Of a stretch of DNA of 64,000 bases, positions 31,885 through 40,729 are shown piece by piece. The DNA comes from Candidatus Hydrogenedentota bacterium (GTDB lineage Bacteria; Hydrogenedentota; Hydrogenedentia; Hydrogenedentales; JAEUWI01), in contig JAEUWI010000003.1 in NCBI GenBank assembly GCA_016791475.1, positions 154,997 through 218,996 on the forward strand, read 5' to 3'. Below the pieces are notes generated by a model. The model worked only from the letters and a program-made list of their open reading frames with translations, did not search any database and had not been told where the DNA came from. A program made the translations under genes and the position numbers. How positions within the stretch are numbered: position 1 is the first letter of the stretch; each line of letters begins with the position of its first letter.

Positions 31885-34341
31885 ATGATTGAATCCAAGT
31901 TTGTTGACCAGATCAGTGCCAAAGTCGGCGTTTCACCGGCACAGGTCTCGGTCGCGATTGAGCTGTTCGACAAGGGCGCCACGATTCCCTTCGTGGCCCG
32001 CTACCGGAAGGATGCCACCGGTAACCTTGACGAAGTGAAGCTGGAAGCCATCGAAGACTTGAACTCCCAGTTTATCGCACTCACCAACCGCCGGGACGCC
32101 ATCCTCGACAACATCGAAAAGCAGGGAAAACTTACCGAAACGCTCAAGAAACAGATCCTGGACTGTTGCGACGCCACCGTGCTGGAAGATCTGTACCTGC
32201 CCTATAAGAAGGCGCGTAAGACCAAAGCCACCACGGCCCGGGAGCAGGGCCTGGAACCCTTGGCCGACTTCATCTGGGCCCAGGCGGCTGGCGAGCGCTC
32301 GCTGGACGAAGAGGCCGCGGCCTACGTGAACGCGGAAAAGGGCGTGGCCGATGCCGCCGCCGCCCTTCAGGGTGCGCGCCACATCATCGCCGAGCGCATC
32401 TCGCAAGACGCCGAGTTGCGCCAGCATACCCGCCAGGTGTTTCACGCCGAAGGACAGCTCACGGCATCCGATACCAAGAATGCCGAGGGTCAGAAAACGA
32501 AATTCGAGGCCTACTATAATTTCAAGGAGGCCATCAAGAGCATCCCGTCCCACCGGCTCCTTGCCGTGCTCCGGGGCGTCCGCATGGGCTTCCTCCGCAT
32601 GGAGCTGGCCGTCAACGAGGAAACAATCCTCGGCGACATGCGCGCTCGATTCATTAAGGATCCCGCCTCGCCCTTTGCCGGGCTGCTCTCCGAGACGATC
32701 GAAGATTCTTACAAGCGACTGATCCAGCCCGCCATCGAAAATGAAGTGATTCAGCAGGCCCGCAAACAGGCGGACGAAGAAGCCACCAACGTGTTCCGCG
32801 AGAACGCGGAAAACCTGCTCCTCGCTTCGCCCGCCGGCCACAAGGCCGTGCTTGGCGTGGATCCCGGCCTTCGCACCGGTTCGAAGCTCGCCGTGATCGA
32901 TGCCCAGGGCGGTTATCAGGAAAGCGCCACGATCTACCCCACGGAGCCCAAAAACGATGTAGCCGGTGCCGCGCGCACCCTGCTGGAGCTTGTGCGCAAG
33001 TACAATATTGAACTCGTCGCCATCGGCAACGGCACGGGCTCCAAGGAAATCGGCCGCTTCATACGCACCGTGCTGAAAGAGGCCGGTCTGGCCGGTATCA
33101 CCATCGTTCTCGTCAACGAAGCCGGGGCCTCCATCTACTCCGCGTCCCAGGTTGCCCGCGACGAGTTTCCCGATCTCGACCTGACCATTCGCGGCGCGAT
33201 TTCCATCGCCCGCCGTCTGCAGGATCCTCTGGCGGAGCTGGTCAAACTGGAGCCGCGCCACGTCGGCGTGGGCCAGTACCAGCACGACATCAATCAGAAA
33301 CAACTCCGCGAGGGCCTTACCAAGACCGTCGAGTCCTGCGTGAACCGCGTCGGTGTCGACTTGAACACGGCCTCGGTGGAACTGCTCCGTTATATCAGCG
33401 GCATCCAGCAGAACACCGCCCAGAACATTGTGAAGCATCGCGAGGCCAACGGCGCATTCCAGAGCCGCGCCCAGTTGAAAGAAATTTCGGGCGTGGGGGA
33501 GAAGACTTTCGAGCAAAGTGCCGGCTTCCTGCGCATTCAAAACGGCGACGAGCCCCTCGACCAGACCTCGATTCACCCCGAAGCCTACGGCGTGGTCGAG
33601 GCCATGGCTTCCGCGCTCTCCGTCAAGAGCGCCGATCTTATCCGCAATTCCGAATTGCTGAACAAGCTGGATCTCAACACCTTTGTGGGCGACACCATCG
33701 GCAAACTTGCCCTGACCGACATTAAGAATGAACTCCTGAAGCCCGGTCGGGACCCGCGCCAGGAATTCCAGGCCCCCAAATTCCTCGACGGTGTGGATGA
33801 CGTGAAGGACCTCGAAATCGGCATGATCACCGAGGGCGTCGTCACCAACGTCACCGACTTCGGCGCCTTCGTCGATATCGGCGTCCATCAGGACGGACTG
33901 ATCCACCTGTCGGAGCTCGCCAATCGCTATGTGCGCGATCCCCACGAAGTCGTCAAGGTCGGCCAGATCGTTCAGGTCAAGGTCATTCAAGTCGACAAGG
34001 ACCTCCGTCGGGTCTCCCTTTCCATCAAGGCCCTTCAGCCCCAGCCGGAGGCCCGCGCCCCCCGTGCAAATCGGGGCGAGGACAAGCCCGGTGGCGACGC
34101 CGCGGCCACGCGAGATCGCCGACCCAGGCCCGCACGCCCCGAGGGTGGTCGACCCGCCGAAGCCAAGCGGAGTGAGGGGGGCGAACGCAGCCAGCGGCCC
34201 CCGCGCAAGGGCGAGAACCGTAAGGCGCGAGGCGACAAGCCCCGCACGGCGCCCAAGCCGGTCCAGCCCGCCCCCAAGGAGCAGATGAACACGCTGCTTG
34301 CGGACCAGTTGGCGGCCCTTCGAGAGAAGTTTAATTCCTGA
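31885..34341 (+). CDS. tex: Tex-family RNA-binding transcription accessory protein
   Basis: An 818-residue Tex protein. It has the N-terminal Tex helices (IPFVARYRKDATGNLDE, LYLPYKKARKTKA), a YqgF/RNase H-like domain beginning VLGVDPGLRTGSKLA near residue 325, two HhH repeats around LRYISGIQQNTAQNIV, and an S1 RNA-binding domain (about 650-720) with VTNVTDFGAFVDIGVHQDGLIH. Tex binds nucleic acid and affects transcription and virulence-gene expression in other bacteria; its mechanism is not settled. After the S1 domain comes an unusually long Arg/Pro/Lys-rich tail (about 720-795). The gene is monocistronic, and its start is clear from the family. Confidence 0.94.
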   Translation: MIESKFVDQISAKVGVSPAQVSVAIELFDKGATIPFVARYRKDATGNLDEVKLEAIEDLNSQFIALTNRRDAILDNIEKQGKLTETLKKQILDCCDATVLEDLYLPYKKARKTKATTAREQGLEPLADFIWAQAAGERSLDEEAAAYVNAEKGVADAAAALQGARHIIAERISQDAELRQHTRQVFHAEGQLTASDTKNAEGQKTKFEAYYNFKEAIKSIPSHRLLAVLRGVRMGFLRMELAVNEETILGDMRARFIKDPASPFAGLLSETIEDSYKRLIQPAIENEVIQQARKQADEEATNVFRENAENLLLASPAGHKAVLGVDPGLRTGSKLAVIDAQGGYQESATIYPTEPKNDVAGAARTLLELVRKYNIELVAIGNGTGSKEIGRFIRTVLKEAGLAGITIVLVNEAGASIYSASQVARDEFPDLDLTIRGAISIARRLQDPLAELVKLEPRHVGVGQYQHDINQKQLREGLTKTVESCVNRVGVDLNTASVELLRYISGIQQNTAQNIVKHREANGAFQSRAQLKEISGVGEKTFEQSAGFLRIQNGDEPLDQTSIHPEAYGVVEAMASALSVKSADLIRNSELLNKLDLNTFVGDTIGKLALTDIKNELLKPGRDPRQEFQAPKFLDGVDDVKDLEIGMITEGVVTNVTDFGAFVDIGVHQDGLIHLSELANRYVRDPHEVVKVGQIVQVKVIQVDKDLRRVSLSIKALQPQPEARAPRANRGEDKPGGDAAATRDRRPRPARPEGGRPAEAKRSEGGERSQRPPRKGENRKARGDKPRTAPKPVQPAPKEQMNTLLADQLAALREKFNS

Positions 34342-34389
34342 CACGCGAGCGACACAACCAACAAAACTGCGAATTCTGCACAATCCTCC

Positions 34390-34418
34390 TTGACTTTTGG
34401 CCCGGACTATGCTACCCT
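34390..34418 (+). promoter_or_regulatory. sigma70-like promoter of the DksA/TraR-type gene
   Basis: TTGACT (34390-34395), a 17-base spacer and TACCCT (34413-34418; an overlapping TATGCT is at 34408). It would give a leader of roughly 185 bases before the GTG at 34611. That leader has no recognisable riboswitch. Confidence 0.6.
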
Positions 34419-34610
34419 CTCCACGCTTGTGACCTCGGTGGACCCGGTCCGGGGATATATACTCAATGCCGTATGGCGCGTCGCCTGCGGCCTTGTGGAC
34501 CGGGGTACCTCGACCCATCCCGTGCTCGTCACGCGCCGGATCGCCGGTGCGGAGGGTACATTCAAGGCCTCGCCCAGGCGTGAAGCCCGATTTTGCAGGA
34601 GTGTATTGCA

Positions 34611-34985
34611 GTGAGCATGAATAAAAAAGACGCCAAGAAATTCGAAAAACTGTTGCTGACGGAGCGTGACCGTCTCAGTGGCAACGTTCGAAATATCGAA
34701 GATGCTTCCCGTTACGAGTCTGGTCGCGACAACAGCGGCGATCTCTCCAGCTATGCGGAGTCGGGCACGGACAACTTCGAGCTGGAAACGGCGCTGAACA
34801 TCGCCAGCGGCGAATCGCACTGGCTCAATGAAGTCGCCGAAGCGCTGGTTCGCATCGAAAACGGCTCCTACGGCACCTGCGAAGGTTGCGAGAAGGAGAT
34901 TCCCCGCAAGCGGCTGGAAGTGTTTCCTTCCGCCCGCTTCTGCGTAACCTGCCAGAGCGAAATTGAGAAGCAGAAAGCCTACTGA
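34611..34985 (+). CDS. DksA/TraR-family zinc-finger protein
   Basis: A 124-residue protein with an N-terminal helical coiled-coil (about 5-85) and a C-terminal four-cysteine zinc finger: Cys90, Cys93 (GTCEGCEKEIP) and Cys111, Cys114 (RFCVTCQSE). DksA-type proteins enter the RNA polymerase secondary channel and adjust transcription, often with (p)ppGpp. The coiled-coil tip contains ESGRDNSGDLSSYAESGTD, without the exact DxxDxA of E. coli DksA, so it is a DksA-like (YocK/TraR) member rather than proven DksA. The GTG at 34611 is chosen, with AGGAG nine bases upstream. It lies downstream of a promoter and before a hairpin. Confidence 0.85.
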   Translation: MSMNKKDAKKFEKLLLTERDRLSGNVRNIEDASRYESGRDNSGDLSSYAESGTDNFELETALNIASGESHWLNEVAEALVRIENGSYGTCEGCEKEIPRKRLEVFPSARFCVTCQSEIEKQKAY

Positions 34986-35008
34986 GCGATCCACAGGATT
35001 TCGGCCAG

Positions 35009-35042
35009 GCGCTTCGCGGATTCGGTAGTTCCCGCGGAGCGC
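35009..35042 (+). terminator. probable terminator hairpin
   Basis: GCGCTTCGCGG (35009-35019) and CCGCGGAGCGC (35032-35042) pair at 10 of 11 positions, followed by TTTGCTGCTT. It sits 24 bases after the DksA/TraR-type stop codon, before lgt. The T-run is short. Confidence 0.5.
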
Positions 35043-35124
35043 TTTGCTGCTTGACGGGCCATCTCGCCTCCTTCGGAGGTGGATGTCCCGCGCCCCGCCA
35101 AACCCCCTGGAGGCATTCCCCGCC

Positions 35125-35988
35125 ATGTATCCTTCCATTTTCCATTGGGGCCCCATAACGCTCCACTCCTATGGCCTGATGATCGCCCTGGGCTTCATCA
35201 CCATCCTGTATTTCATGCAACGGGACGCGCGCCGCGTCGGAGTCGATCCCAACGCCATCGGGGATACGGCCTTCTGGACTCTGATTCTCGGCGTGGCGTC
35301 GACGCGCCTGGCCCACATCATCATGTTCCCACAGTTTTACTCCTGGAACGACCCCATCGGCTGGATCAACGTGACCAACGGCGGCCTCGTCTTCCAGGGC
35401 GCCATCCCCACCGCCATGGTTTATATCTACTGGTCCATGCGTCGCAGAAATATTTCCTTTCTGGTTGTCGCGGACATCGTGCTGCCCTATGTACCTATCG
35501 CCCAGGCCTTTGGCCGGATGGGCTGCTTCCTGAAAGGGTGCTGCCACGGCGCACGGGCCGACGATCTGCCCTGGGCCGTCCGTTTCCCCGAGGGAAGTCC
35601 AGCCTTCAGCACGCACCAGCACGTCTATGCGAATTTTCCCGCCGATGCGACCTGGTCCTATCCGGTGCATCCCACCCAGCTCTACAGCATCGTATTGCTC
35701 CTGTGCATCACCGGGCTCCTGCTCTACTTCCGAAAACACCGCTCGTTCATCGGCATGTGCCTCCCGCTCTATTTCGTGTTCTACGCGATCAAGCGATTTA
35801 TCGTCGAAATGTACCGTGGCGACGGCAACCCGACGCACCAGTATTTTGGGTTGGACCTGACGACCCAGCAGTGGTTTTGCGTGGGCATGATGGTCTTCGG
35901 CCTGGTCACCTGGTTTCTGATGTACCGATTCCGGGACCGCGCGGCGGATACGACCTTCCCAAAGCCGCCGGAACCCGGAGCCGCCTAA
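35125..35988 (+). CDS. lgt: prolipoprotein diacylglyceryl transferase
   Basis: A 287-residue, seven-helix membrane enzyme that transfers diacylglycerol to the lipobox cysteine of prolipoproteins. The N-terminal HSYGLMIALGF, the loop NGGLVFQGA and the family signature region FGRMGCFLKGCCHG (about 129-142) are present. The signature uses G-C-F-x-x-G-C-C-H-G rather than the proteobacterial G-N-F-x-N-x-E; this variant is known in other phyla. Late residues YPVHPTQLY match the family end box. The ATG at 35125 with GGAGG upstream is chosen over an in-frame start 27 codons earlier. Confidence 0.93.
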   Translation: MYPSIFHWGPITLHSYGLMIALGFITILYFMQRDARRVGVDPNAIGDTAFWTLILGVASTRLAHIIMFPQFYSWNDPIGWINVTNGGLVFQGAIPTAMVYIYWSMRRRNISFLVVADIVLPYVPIAQAFGRMGCFLKGCCHGARADDLPWAVRFPEGSPAFSTHQHVYANFPADATWSYPVHPTQLYSIVLLLCITGLLLYFRKHRSFIGMCLPLYFVFYAIKRFIVEMYRGDGNPTHQYFGLDLTTQQWFCVGMMVFGLVTWFLMYRFRDRAADTTFPKPPEPGAA

Positions 35989-35991
35989 AAA

Positions 35992-36020
35992 TTGGACTGC
36001 CCGATCCGTTTCGGTATACT
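35992..36020 (+). promoter_or_regulatory. sigma70-like promoter of metallophosphoesterase gene
   Basis: TTGGAC (35992-35997), a 17-base spacer and TATACT (36015-36020), starting just after the lgt stop codon. The expected transcription start is about 38 bases before the ATG at 36065. Confidence 0.7.
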
Positions 36021-36064
36021 TCGCCTCGGGGGGCGTGTGTCTGGGTTCAAGGCCGGGAGGGCCT

Positions 36065-36964
36065 ATGTGGCGTTTCGCACAGGTTTCTGACCCGCATCTG
36101 GCGAGTCAACGAGACGGTATCTGGAATAATCGGTTTCTATGCACCATGATGCCGGGCGTCATGGAGTGCCTGGCCCGTGATCTCGCCGTCCTGAAACCCG
36201 ACTTCCTCCTCGTCACCGGCGACATCGCCAGCACGCAGACCCGGGAGGCCATGCTTGAAGCGCGGGACAGCATGGAAAGTCTCGGTTTTCCGTACTATCC
36301 CATGGGTGGCAACCACGATTTCGTGTTGGAGGAATCCCGCGACTGGTTTCTGGAGGCGTTTCAGCATCGCCTCCCCGTACCTCAGACCTACTACGCCTTC
36401 ACACACAAGAATCTCCATTTTTGCGTGCTGGATGCCTGGTGGATGTGGTCGGACGGGACATTATGCGAGGTGAGCGAAGCCAGCGTAGCCCGGGACTTGG
36501 ACACAACCCTGAAGGGTGCCCGGTGGGCTATCCCGCCCCATCAACTTACCTGGCTTGCAGAGGATCTCCGGCAGAATCCCGACATTACCACGGTAATCGC
36601 CGTCCACTACCCGGCCATACCCATTCCAACGCGCCTGCACCGGCCCGACTTCAATAATGGCGGCTGTCTGGAAAATGGGGATCTGCTTATGGAATGTCTG
36701 GCGAAATACCCTCAGGTGAAGGCTATTTTTTCAGGGCATGTTCACCTGAACTTCGTGGAGCGGCGCAACGGTATCACGCAGGTGGTAACCGGGGCGCTGC
36801 CGGAATTCCCGACGGAATATCGGGATATTCGCGTCTTCGAGGATCGAATGGAAATTCAGACCCTGGGACTGAGCGATCCGGATTTCGCCGCGCGTTCGCT
36901 GATTGCGGGAAAGAACTGGACAGCGGGGGATAGCGAGGACCGTAAGGTCATTATTCAGTTCTGA
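36065..36964 (+). CDS. calcineurin-like metallophosphoesterase
   Basis: A 299-residue cytoplasmic protein with the five metallophosphoesterase metal motifs: VSDPHL near residue 8-13 (D-x-H), LVTGDIAS (GD), GGNHD (GNHD), AVHYPA (H) and FSGHVH (GH-x-H). All are intact, so a binuclear metal centre is expected. Close relatives act on cyclic nucleotides (CpdA-type) or phospholipids; the insertion between the GNHD and H motifs is long and the substrate unclear. GGGAGGG lies 4-10 bases before the ATG. Its last ten bases overlap the 3' end of a convergent gene. Confidence 0.9.
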   Translation: MWRFAQVSDPHLASQRDGIWNNRFLCTMMPGVMECLARDLAVLKPDFLLVTGDIASTQTREAMLEARDSMESLGFPYYPMGGNHDFVLEESRDWFLEAFQHRLPVPQTYYAFTHKNLHFCVLDAWWMWSDGTLCEVSEASVARDLDTTLKGARWAIPPHQLTWLAEDLRQNPDITTVIAVHYPAIPIPTRLHRPDFNNGGCLENGDLLMECLAKYPQVKAIFSGHVHLNFVERRNGITQVVTGALPEFPTEYRDIRVFEDRMEIQTLGLSDPDFAARSLIAGKNWTAGDSEDRKVIIQF

Positions 36965-37461
36965 GGGGTGTCGCCCGACTTCGATTCCGGCGCCGCCAGC
37001 GAAAGCACCACGACCATTTCCTTGCCCTCGCCCAGCTTCAGTCCCTTCACCAGTACCTTTTTTCCGGGCTGCAACAGCAATTCCGTGGTCAGGGCGTTGA
37101 TTTCAGTGCCGGGCGTCTTGGTCGAAGGCATGGTGATCGTGATCTTCATCCGGTAGCGACCATCCTTGGTCGGGACGGGGGGGCTGGCGGACAGGGTGTA
37201 CTGCTCGTTAATCGCGGCGCGGTATTCCTGATCGTCCGTAAAGGTGTGCTCATCGGTTTTGAGTTTCAAGTACGTATCGAATTTGAGCGACTTCACCGCA
37301 TCCTTCACTTCGTCCAGGCCCGGATCGAAGTGGGGGGCATCACGACCCTCCGCATGGGCCTCCATCGCCCAGATCTTGAACTCGGCGGAGTCCCCGGCTT
37401 CAACCTGAAGGGGGGCGAGTAACAGGGCGCCCATCACCAGGGCTGCCTTCCAGAAAGCCAT
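36955..37461 (-). CDS. hypothetical secreted protein downstream of anti-sigma factor
   Basis: A 168-residue protein with an N-terminal signal peptide (about 1-22, ending VEAG). The mature part is predicted beta-rich, with strands such as YRMKITITMP and VVVLSLA, and no cysteines. I do not recognise the family. It lies two bases downstream of the anti-sigma gene on the same strand, so it belongs to the sigma/anti-sigma operon and may be a periplasmic sensor, a regulator of the anti-sigma factor, or a target. The 3' end overlaps the metallophosphoesterase gene tail to tail. Confidence 0.68.
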   Translation of the reverse strand: MAFWKAALVMGALLLAPLQVEAGDSAEFKIWAMEAHAEGRDAPHFDPGLDEVKDAVKSLKFDTYLKLKTDEHTFTDDQEYRAAINEQYTLSASPPVPTKDGRYRMKITITMPSTKTPGTEINALTTELLLQPGKKVLVKGLKLGEGKEMVVVLSLAAPESKSGDTPQN

Positions 37462-37463
37462 CG

Positions 37464-37910
37464 TCAGATATCATCCTTGCCGACACGGACATTGATGGAC
37501 GTGACACCGCCTTCGGGCGTTTCGACATGAACCGAAGCCCCCTCAATATCCGTTGACACGGACTCCACTTCGTTCGCCTTGGCGGGGCCGGGGCCCGTAA
37601 ACATGGAGAAGGTGGCCAAGGCGATCACCAGCGCGGCCGCGGCCAAACTCATCAACGCCCAGATACCGCCCGAACGGCGGCGGGGCTCGTGAATTCCAGC
37701 CCTGATACCTTCCATGAAGGCGGGGAACTGCTGGTCGCTCAAAACGGGGGTGGCCAGGACGGGCGCAAGAGAATCGCGCCAGACGAGGAGGGACTTGCGG
37801 TGGGCCGCACAGGCAGGGCAGGACGCCATATGGGCTTCCACGGCGCTCTCATTCCGCGCCTCGCCGTCCACGAGACGCTCCACGTCTTTGAACCAACTGC
37901 AGGATTTCAT
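37464..37910 (-). CDS. membrane-anchored zinc-finger anti-sigma factor
   Basis: A 148-residue protein with a cytoplasmic N-terminal zinc-binding anti-sigma domain (about 1-50; H-x3-C-x2-C in EAHMASCPACAAH), one membrane helix (about 85-106, WALMSLAAAALVIALATF) and a short periplasmic domain. This is the ZAS-type anti-sigma layout that holds an ECF sigma factor inactive until an envelope signal arrives. It overlaps the sigma gene by four bases (ATGA), the normal arrangement for stoichiometric production. The signal is not known. Confidence 0.88.
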   Translation of the reverse strand: MKSCSWFKDVERLVDGEARNESAVEAHMASCPACAAHRKSLLVWRDSLAPVLATPVLSDQQFPAFMEGIRAGIHEPRRRSGGIWALMSLAAAALVIALATFSMFTGPGPAKANEVESVSTDIEGASVHVETPEGGVTSINVRVGKDDI

Positions 37911-38554
37911 AGCGTACCACCTTCCACGAAGCCCAGAAGCGCGAGTTTATTCTGCAGCTTCTTTCGGGCATGATGCAAACGGCTCATCACCGTACCTTCA
38001 CTACACGCCATCACCTCCGCCATTTCTTTATACGACATATCTTCGAATTCCCGGAGCACGAACGCCATTCGGTGCTTGGGAGGCAGACCGTCCAGGGCCT
38101 GCTGGATGGCGACGCCGAGCTCCGTGTTGCTCAAGGTCTGACCCGGATCCGACTGGCTCGCGAAAAAGTCCTGTGTTGGCAGGGCGTCCATGGAGACCGT
38201 CGGCACGCGCCGCTTCTTAAAATGGTCTTTGCAGTGGTTCGCGGCGATCCGCAGCACCCACGTTTTAAAACCCGACTCGCCCCGGAACTGGCTCAGCGAG
38301 CGGTAGGCTTTGATGAAAACTTCCTGGGACACGTCCCAAGCCTCTTCCCGGTTGCGAAGGAAGTGGTAGCTCAGGCCGTAAACATCGTTCCGATATCGGC
38401 GAACCAACTCTTCAAAGGCCGCCTCCTCTCCGGTGCGGGCACGGGCGACCAGCTCCGAATCCTCGGCTTCTCGGGGGACCGTACTGATATCCAAGCGCTC
38501 CTCATCTGCGGCCAAGTTGCCAAACAGCAGTCTGACGTCCAACGATAGACTCAT
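37907..38554 (-). CDS. ECF-family RNA polymerase sigma factor
   Basis: A 215-residue sigma-70-family ECF factor. Region 2 runs over AFEELVRRYRNDVYGLSYHF and EAWDVSQEVFIKAYRSL (about 60-120), and region 4 over LPPKHRMAFVLREFEDMSYKEMA and SEGTVMSRLHHARKKL (about 155-205). The N-terminal 40 residues are extra. It directs transcription of envelope-stress-type genes and is controlled by the anti-sigma factor encoded next. The ATG at 38554 has AGGAG nine bases upstream, better than a start 14 codons earlier. Autoregulation is usual in this group; I saw no certain own-type promoter. Confidence 0.92.
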   Translation of the reverse strand: MSLSLDVRLLFGNLAADEERLDISTVPREAEDSELVARARTGEEAAFEELVRRYRNDVYGLSYHFLRNREEAWDVSQEVFIKAYRSLSQFRGESGFKTWVLRIAANHCKDHFKKRRVPTVSMDALPTQDFFASQSDPGQTLSNTELGVAIQQALDGLPPKHRMAFVLREFEDMSYKEMAEVMACSEGTVMSRLHHARKKLQNKLALLGFVEGGTL

Positions 38555-38964
38555 TCGCAGGGTCTCCTCATTCCACACCACCAGACGCCGCCGCAACCCC
38601 GGTATTCAAAATATTTGCGCCGAACTTCAGCGGCGCTATTTTAGCACGGAGCCGTCCGCTCGAACACACGGGAATGGCTTCGCAGGGGGCCGGAGCGCCC
38701 AACGCGACCCTTGCAACACATCGGCCCGCCTCCAGCCTGCCCGCTTTCACCCTTGAAACGTGTCGCATTACTCCGGGGGCATCTGGTAGACTTTCCATGT
38801 AGCAGGATGGGGTGGAGTGTCGGCTGACGTTTGTTGTCAGTCTGGAGCGATACCCCGTCGGGCGCCGCAGCAGTCCGGACCGGCCCTCCCCATTTCGGCG
38901 CGGTCAGTGGAAACAGGCCCAAAATTGCCCCATGGCAGCCATGGCGGCCAGACTTGGAGATCCC
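38555..38964. other. 410-base divergent regulatory region
   Basis: The region lies between the ECF sigma gene (minus) and the S41 protease gene (plus) and contains no gene. A 6-bp hairpin with 8-base loop (GCGCCG 38617-38622 with CGGCGC 38631-38636) followed by TATTTT lies in the sigma gene leader. No promoter pair is convincing. Open frames on either strand are unconserved. Confidence 0.55.
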
Positions 38965-40575
38965 ATGCAGAATAAAAGCAGCAAGAAGGAGTTCTTTGCG
39001 CTCCTGACCTTCCTTACGGTTTTGACATTGTTGCTGACCAACGGCTTCGCCCCCCGTATTCATGCCCAGGGCGGCGAGGCGGACATTTATCCTCAGGTCG
39101 AACCGATTGGCGAAGTCCTCACCAAGATTCTCGACGAGTATGTGCGTGAAGCCGACATGGATCGGGTCGTCGAAGGCGCCATTTTCGGCATGATGAGTGC
39201 TCTGGGCGGCCACAACAGCTATATTCCCGCCCAGGCCCTCACGGAAATGCGGGAAGACACCCGGGGCGAATTCGAAGGTATCGGCATCTCCATCAAGGAG
39301 GAAAACCGTCAGGTCGTCATCTTCACACCGATTGAAGGAGCCCCGGCCGCCACGGCGGGGCTGCTGCCGGGCGATATCATCGTCGCGGTGGACGGAATAA
39401 CCACGGAAGACATGTGGAAAGAAGCCGAGTCCAATCCCGCGTTCAAGATTGTCAACGCCGTTGCGGACAAAATACGCGGCCAGCGCGGTACGGAAGTTAA
39501 GATTACGGTCTCCCGCGTTGCTCCGGACGCCTCGGGCACCCAGCAACTCGATTTCATGGTGAAGCGCGACAAAGTTCCGCTGGAAAGCATCCGGGAAGCC
39601 CGCGTGCTTCCGGACGGCGTCGGCTATATCCGCCTGCGCGATTTTAAGGACAATTCCGCCGCCGATATCAAGAAGCACCTCATCGAATTCAAGAAACAGG
39701 GCATGACCTCCTTCGTTCTGGACCTCCGCTGGAATCCCGGTGGCCTCTTGAACGCGAGCGCTCAGGTCTGTGACCTCTTCCTTCCCAAGAAGTCCCTGGT
39801 GACCTACACCAAGGGCCGCGAACAGGCCGATGGCAAGGCCAACGTGGAGAATGTGCAGCTCTATACGGAGCACGAGCCCGTGTTGCCCCTGGACTTTCCC
39901 ATGGTCGTACTGGTCAATGGCGAGACTGCGAGTTCCGCCGAGATCGTGACCGGCGCCCTCCAGTATCACAAGCGCGCCCTGATTATCGGGGAGAAGACCT
40001 TCGGCAAGGGAAGCGTGCAGACCATCATCCCCTTGAAGCGTCCCGCCCAGACGGCGCTGCGCCTGACAACCGCGCTTTACTACACGCCGGCCGACGTGAC
40101 CATCGACCACCAGGGCATCCTGCCGGACATTGAAGCGGCCATGCCGGAAGAGGATGTCCGCGCCCTGATCAACCAGCTCTACCGGACGTTTGAGAAAGAC
40201 CACACCCAGAAGAACGCCCAGAACCACGGGTCGGTCACGGGCCATACGGTATCCGTCGTGGATGAATCGGCGAACGCCGAAGAAGAGGCTCTTCTAGCTC
40301 AGGTGGCGGCCTTCTACGGCGAAGACGTATCCAAGACCCTCCGGGAGAGCATCAGCCTCAAAGAACGTACGGACAAGACGGTGGAAGATCTGCCCCTCTT
40401 GAAGGCGGTCCAGGTGATCAAGGAGTCGGCCGACTGGAAGGCCACCTTCGAGAAATACCACCGGGATGTCAAGGAAACTCAGATTGCCGCTTCGGAAGAT
40501 CTGAGCAAGCCCGAGCCCGGCAGTCTCGCCGAGATTTACCAGCTCGAACAACCGGCCGCCGAACCGACGCCGTAA
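38965..40575 (+). CDS. S41-family carboxy-terminal processing protease
   Basis: A 536-residue exported CtpA/Prc-type serine protease. An N-terminal membrane anchor or signal peptide (about 9-34, ending IHAQ) is followed by a PDZ domain (about 100-200, GIGISIKEENRQVVIFTPI) and the S41 catalytic domain. The likely catalytic Ser323 is in NGETASSAEIVTG and the Lys344 in GEKTFGKGS, giving the Ser-Lys dyad. A C-terminal helical extension (about 430-536), rich in Glu and Lys, goes beyond the usual end. The ATG at 38965 has GGAG upstream; an earlier in-frame ATG gives a basic leader with no similarity. It is divergent to the ECF sigma gene. Confidence 0.92.
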   Translation: MQNKSSKKEFFALLTFLTVLTLLLTNGFAPRIHAQGGEADIYPQVEPIGEVLTKILDEYVREADMDRVVEGAIFGMMSALGGHNSYIPAQALTEMREDTRGEFEGIGISIKEENRQVVIFTPIEGAPAATAGLLPGDIIVAVDGITTEDMWKEAESNPAFKIVNAVADKIRGQRGTEVKITVSRVAPDASGTQQLDFMVKRDKVPLESIREARVLPDGVGYIRLRDFKDNSAADIKKHLIEFKKQGMTSFVLDLRWNPGGLLNASAQVCDLFLPKKSLVTYTKGREQADGKANVENVQLYTEHEPVLPLDFPMVVLVNGETASSAEIVTGALQYHKRALIIGEKTFGKGSVQTIIPLKRPAQTALRLTTALYYTPADVTIDHQGILPDIEAAMPEEDVRALINQLYRTFEKDHTQKNAQNHGSVTGHTVSVVDESANAEEEALLAQVAAFYGEDVSKTLRESISLKERTDKTVEDLPLLKAVQVIKESADWKATFEKYHRDVKETQIAASEDLSKPEPGSLAEIYQLEQPAAEPTP

Positions 40576-40618
40576 TCCGGCGCCACCGGCGTTCACTCAT
40601 CCGCCATGCTGATTAAAC

Positions 40619-40657
40619 GGCAGCGGGCCGACAACCTTCACGGTTGCGCCCGCTGCC
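40619..40657 (+). terminator. strong intrinsic terminator after S41 protease gene
   Basis: A perfect 10-bp stem (GGCAGCGGGC 40619-40628 with its complement 40648-40657) encloses a second 5-bp stem (CAACC 40632-40636 with GGTTG 40642-40646), then TCGGTTTT. It lies 43 bases after the S41 stop and before rph. Confidence 0.8.
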
Positions 40658-40729
40658 TCGGTTTTCAGCCTGGAATCGTGGCAACTTGACGCAAATCTTA
40701 AACCTGAACACCAAACGAACGGAGTTTCC

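Noticed and set aside
31933..34518. 861-codon open frame on the minus strand opposite tex
   Set aside because: Antisense shadow of tex without motifs or ribosome-binding site.
38641..40245. 534-codon open frame opposite the S41 protease gene
   Set aside because: Antisense shadow; the S41 gene is complete and conserved.
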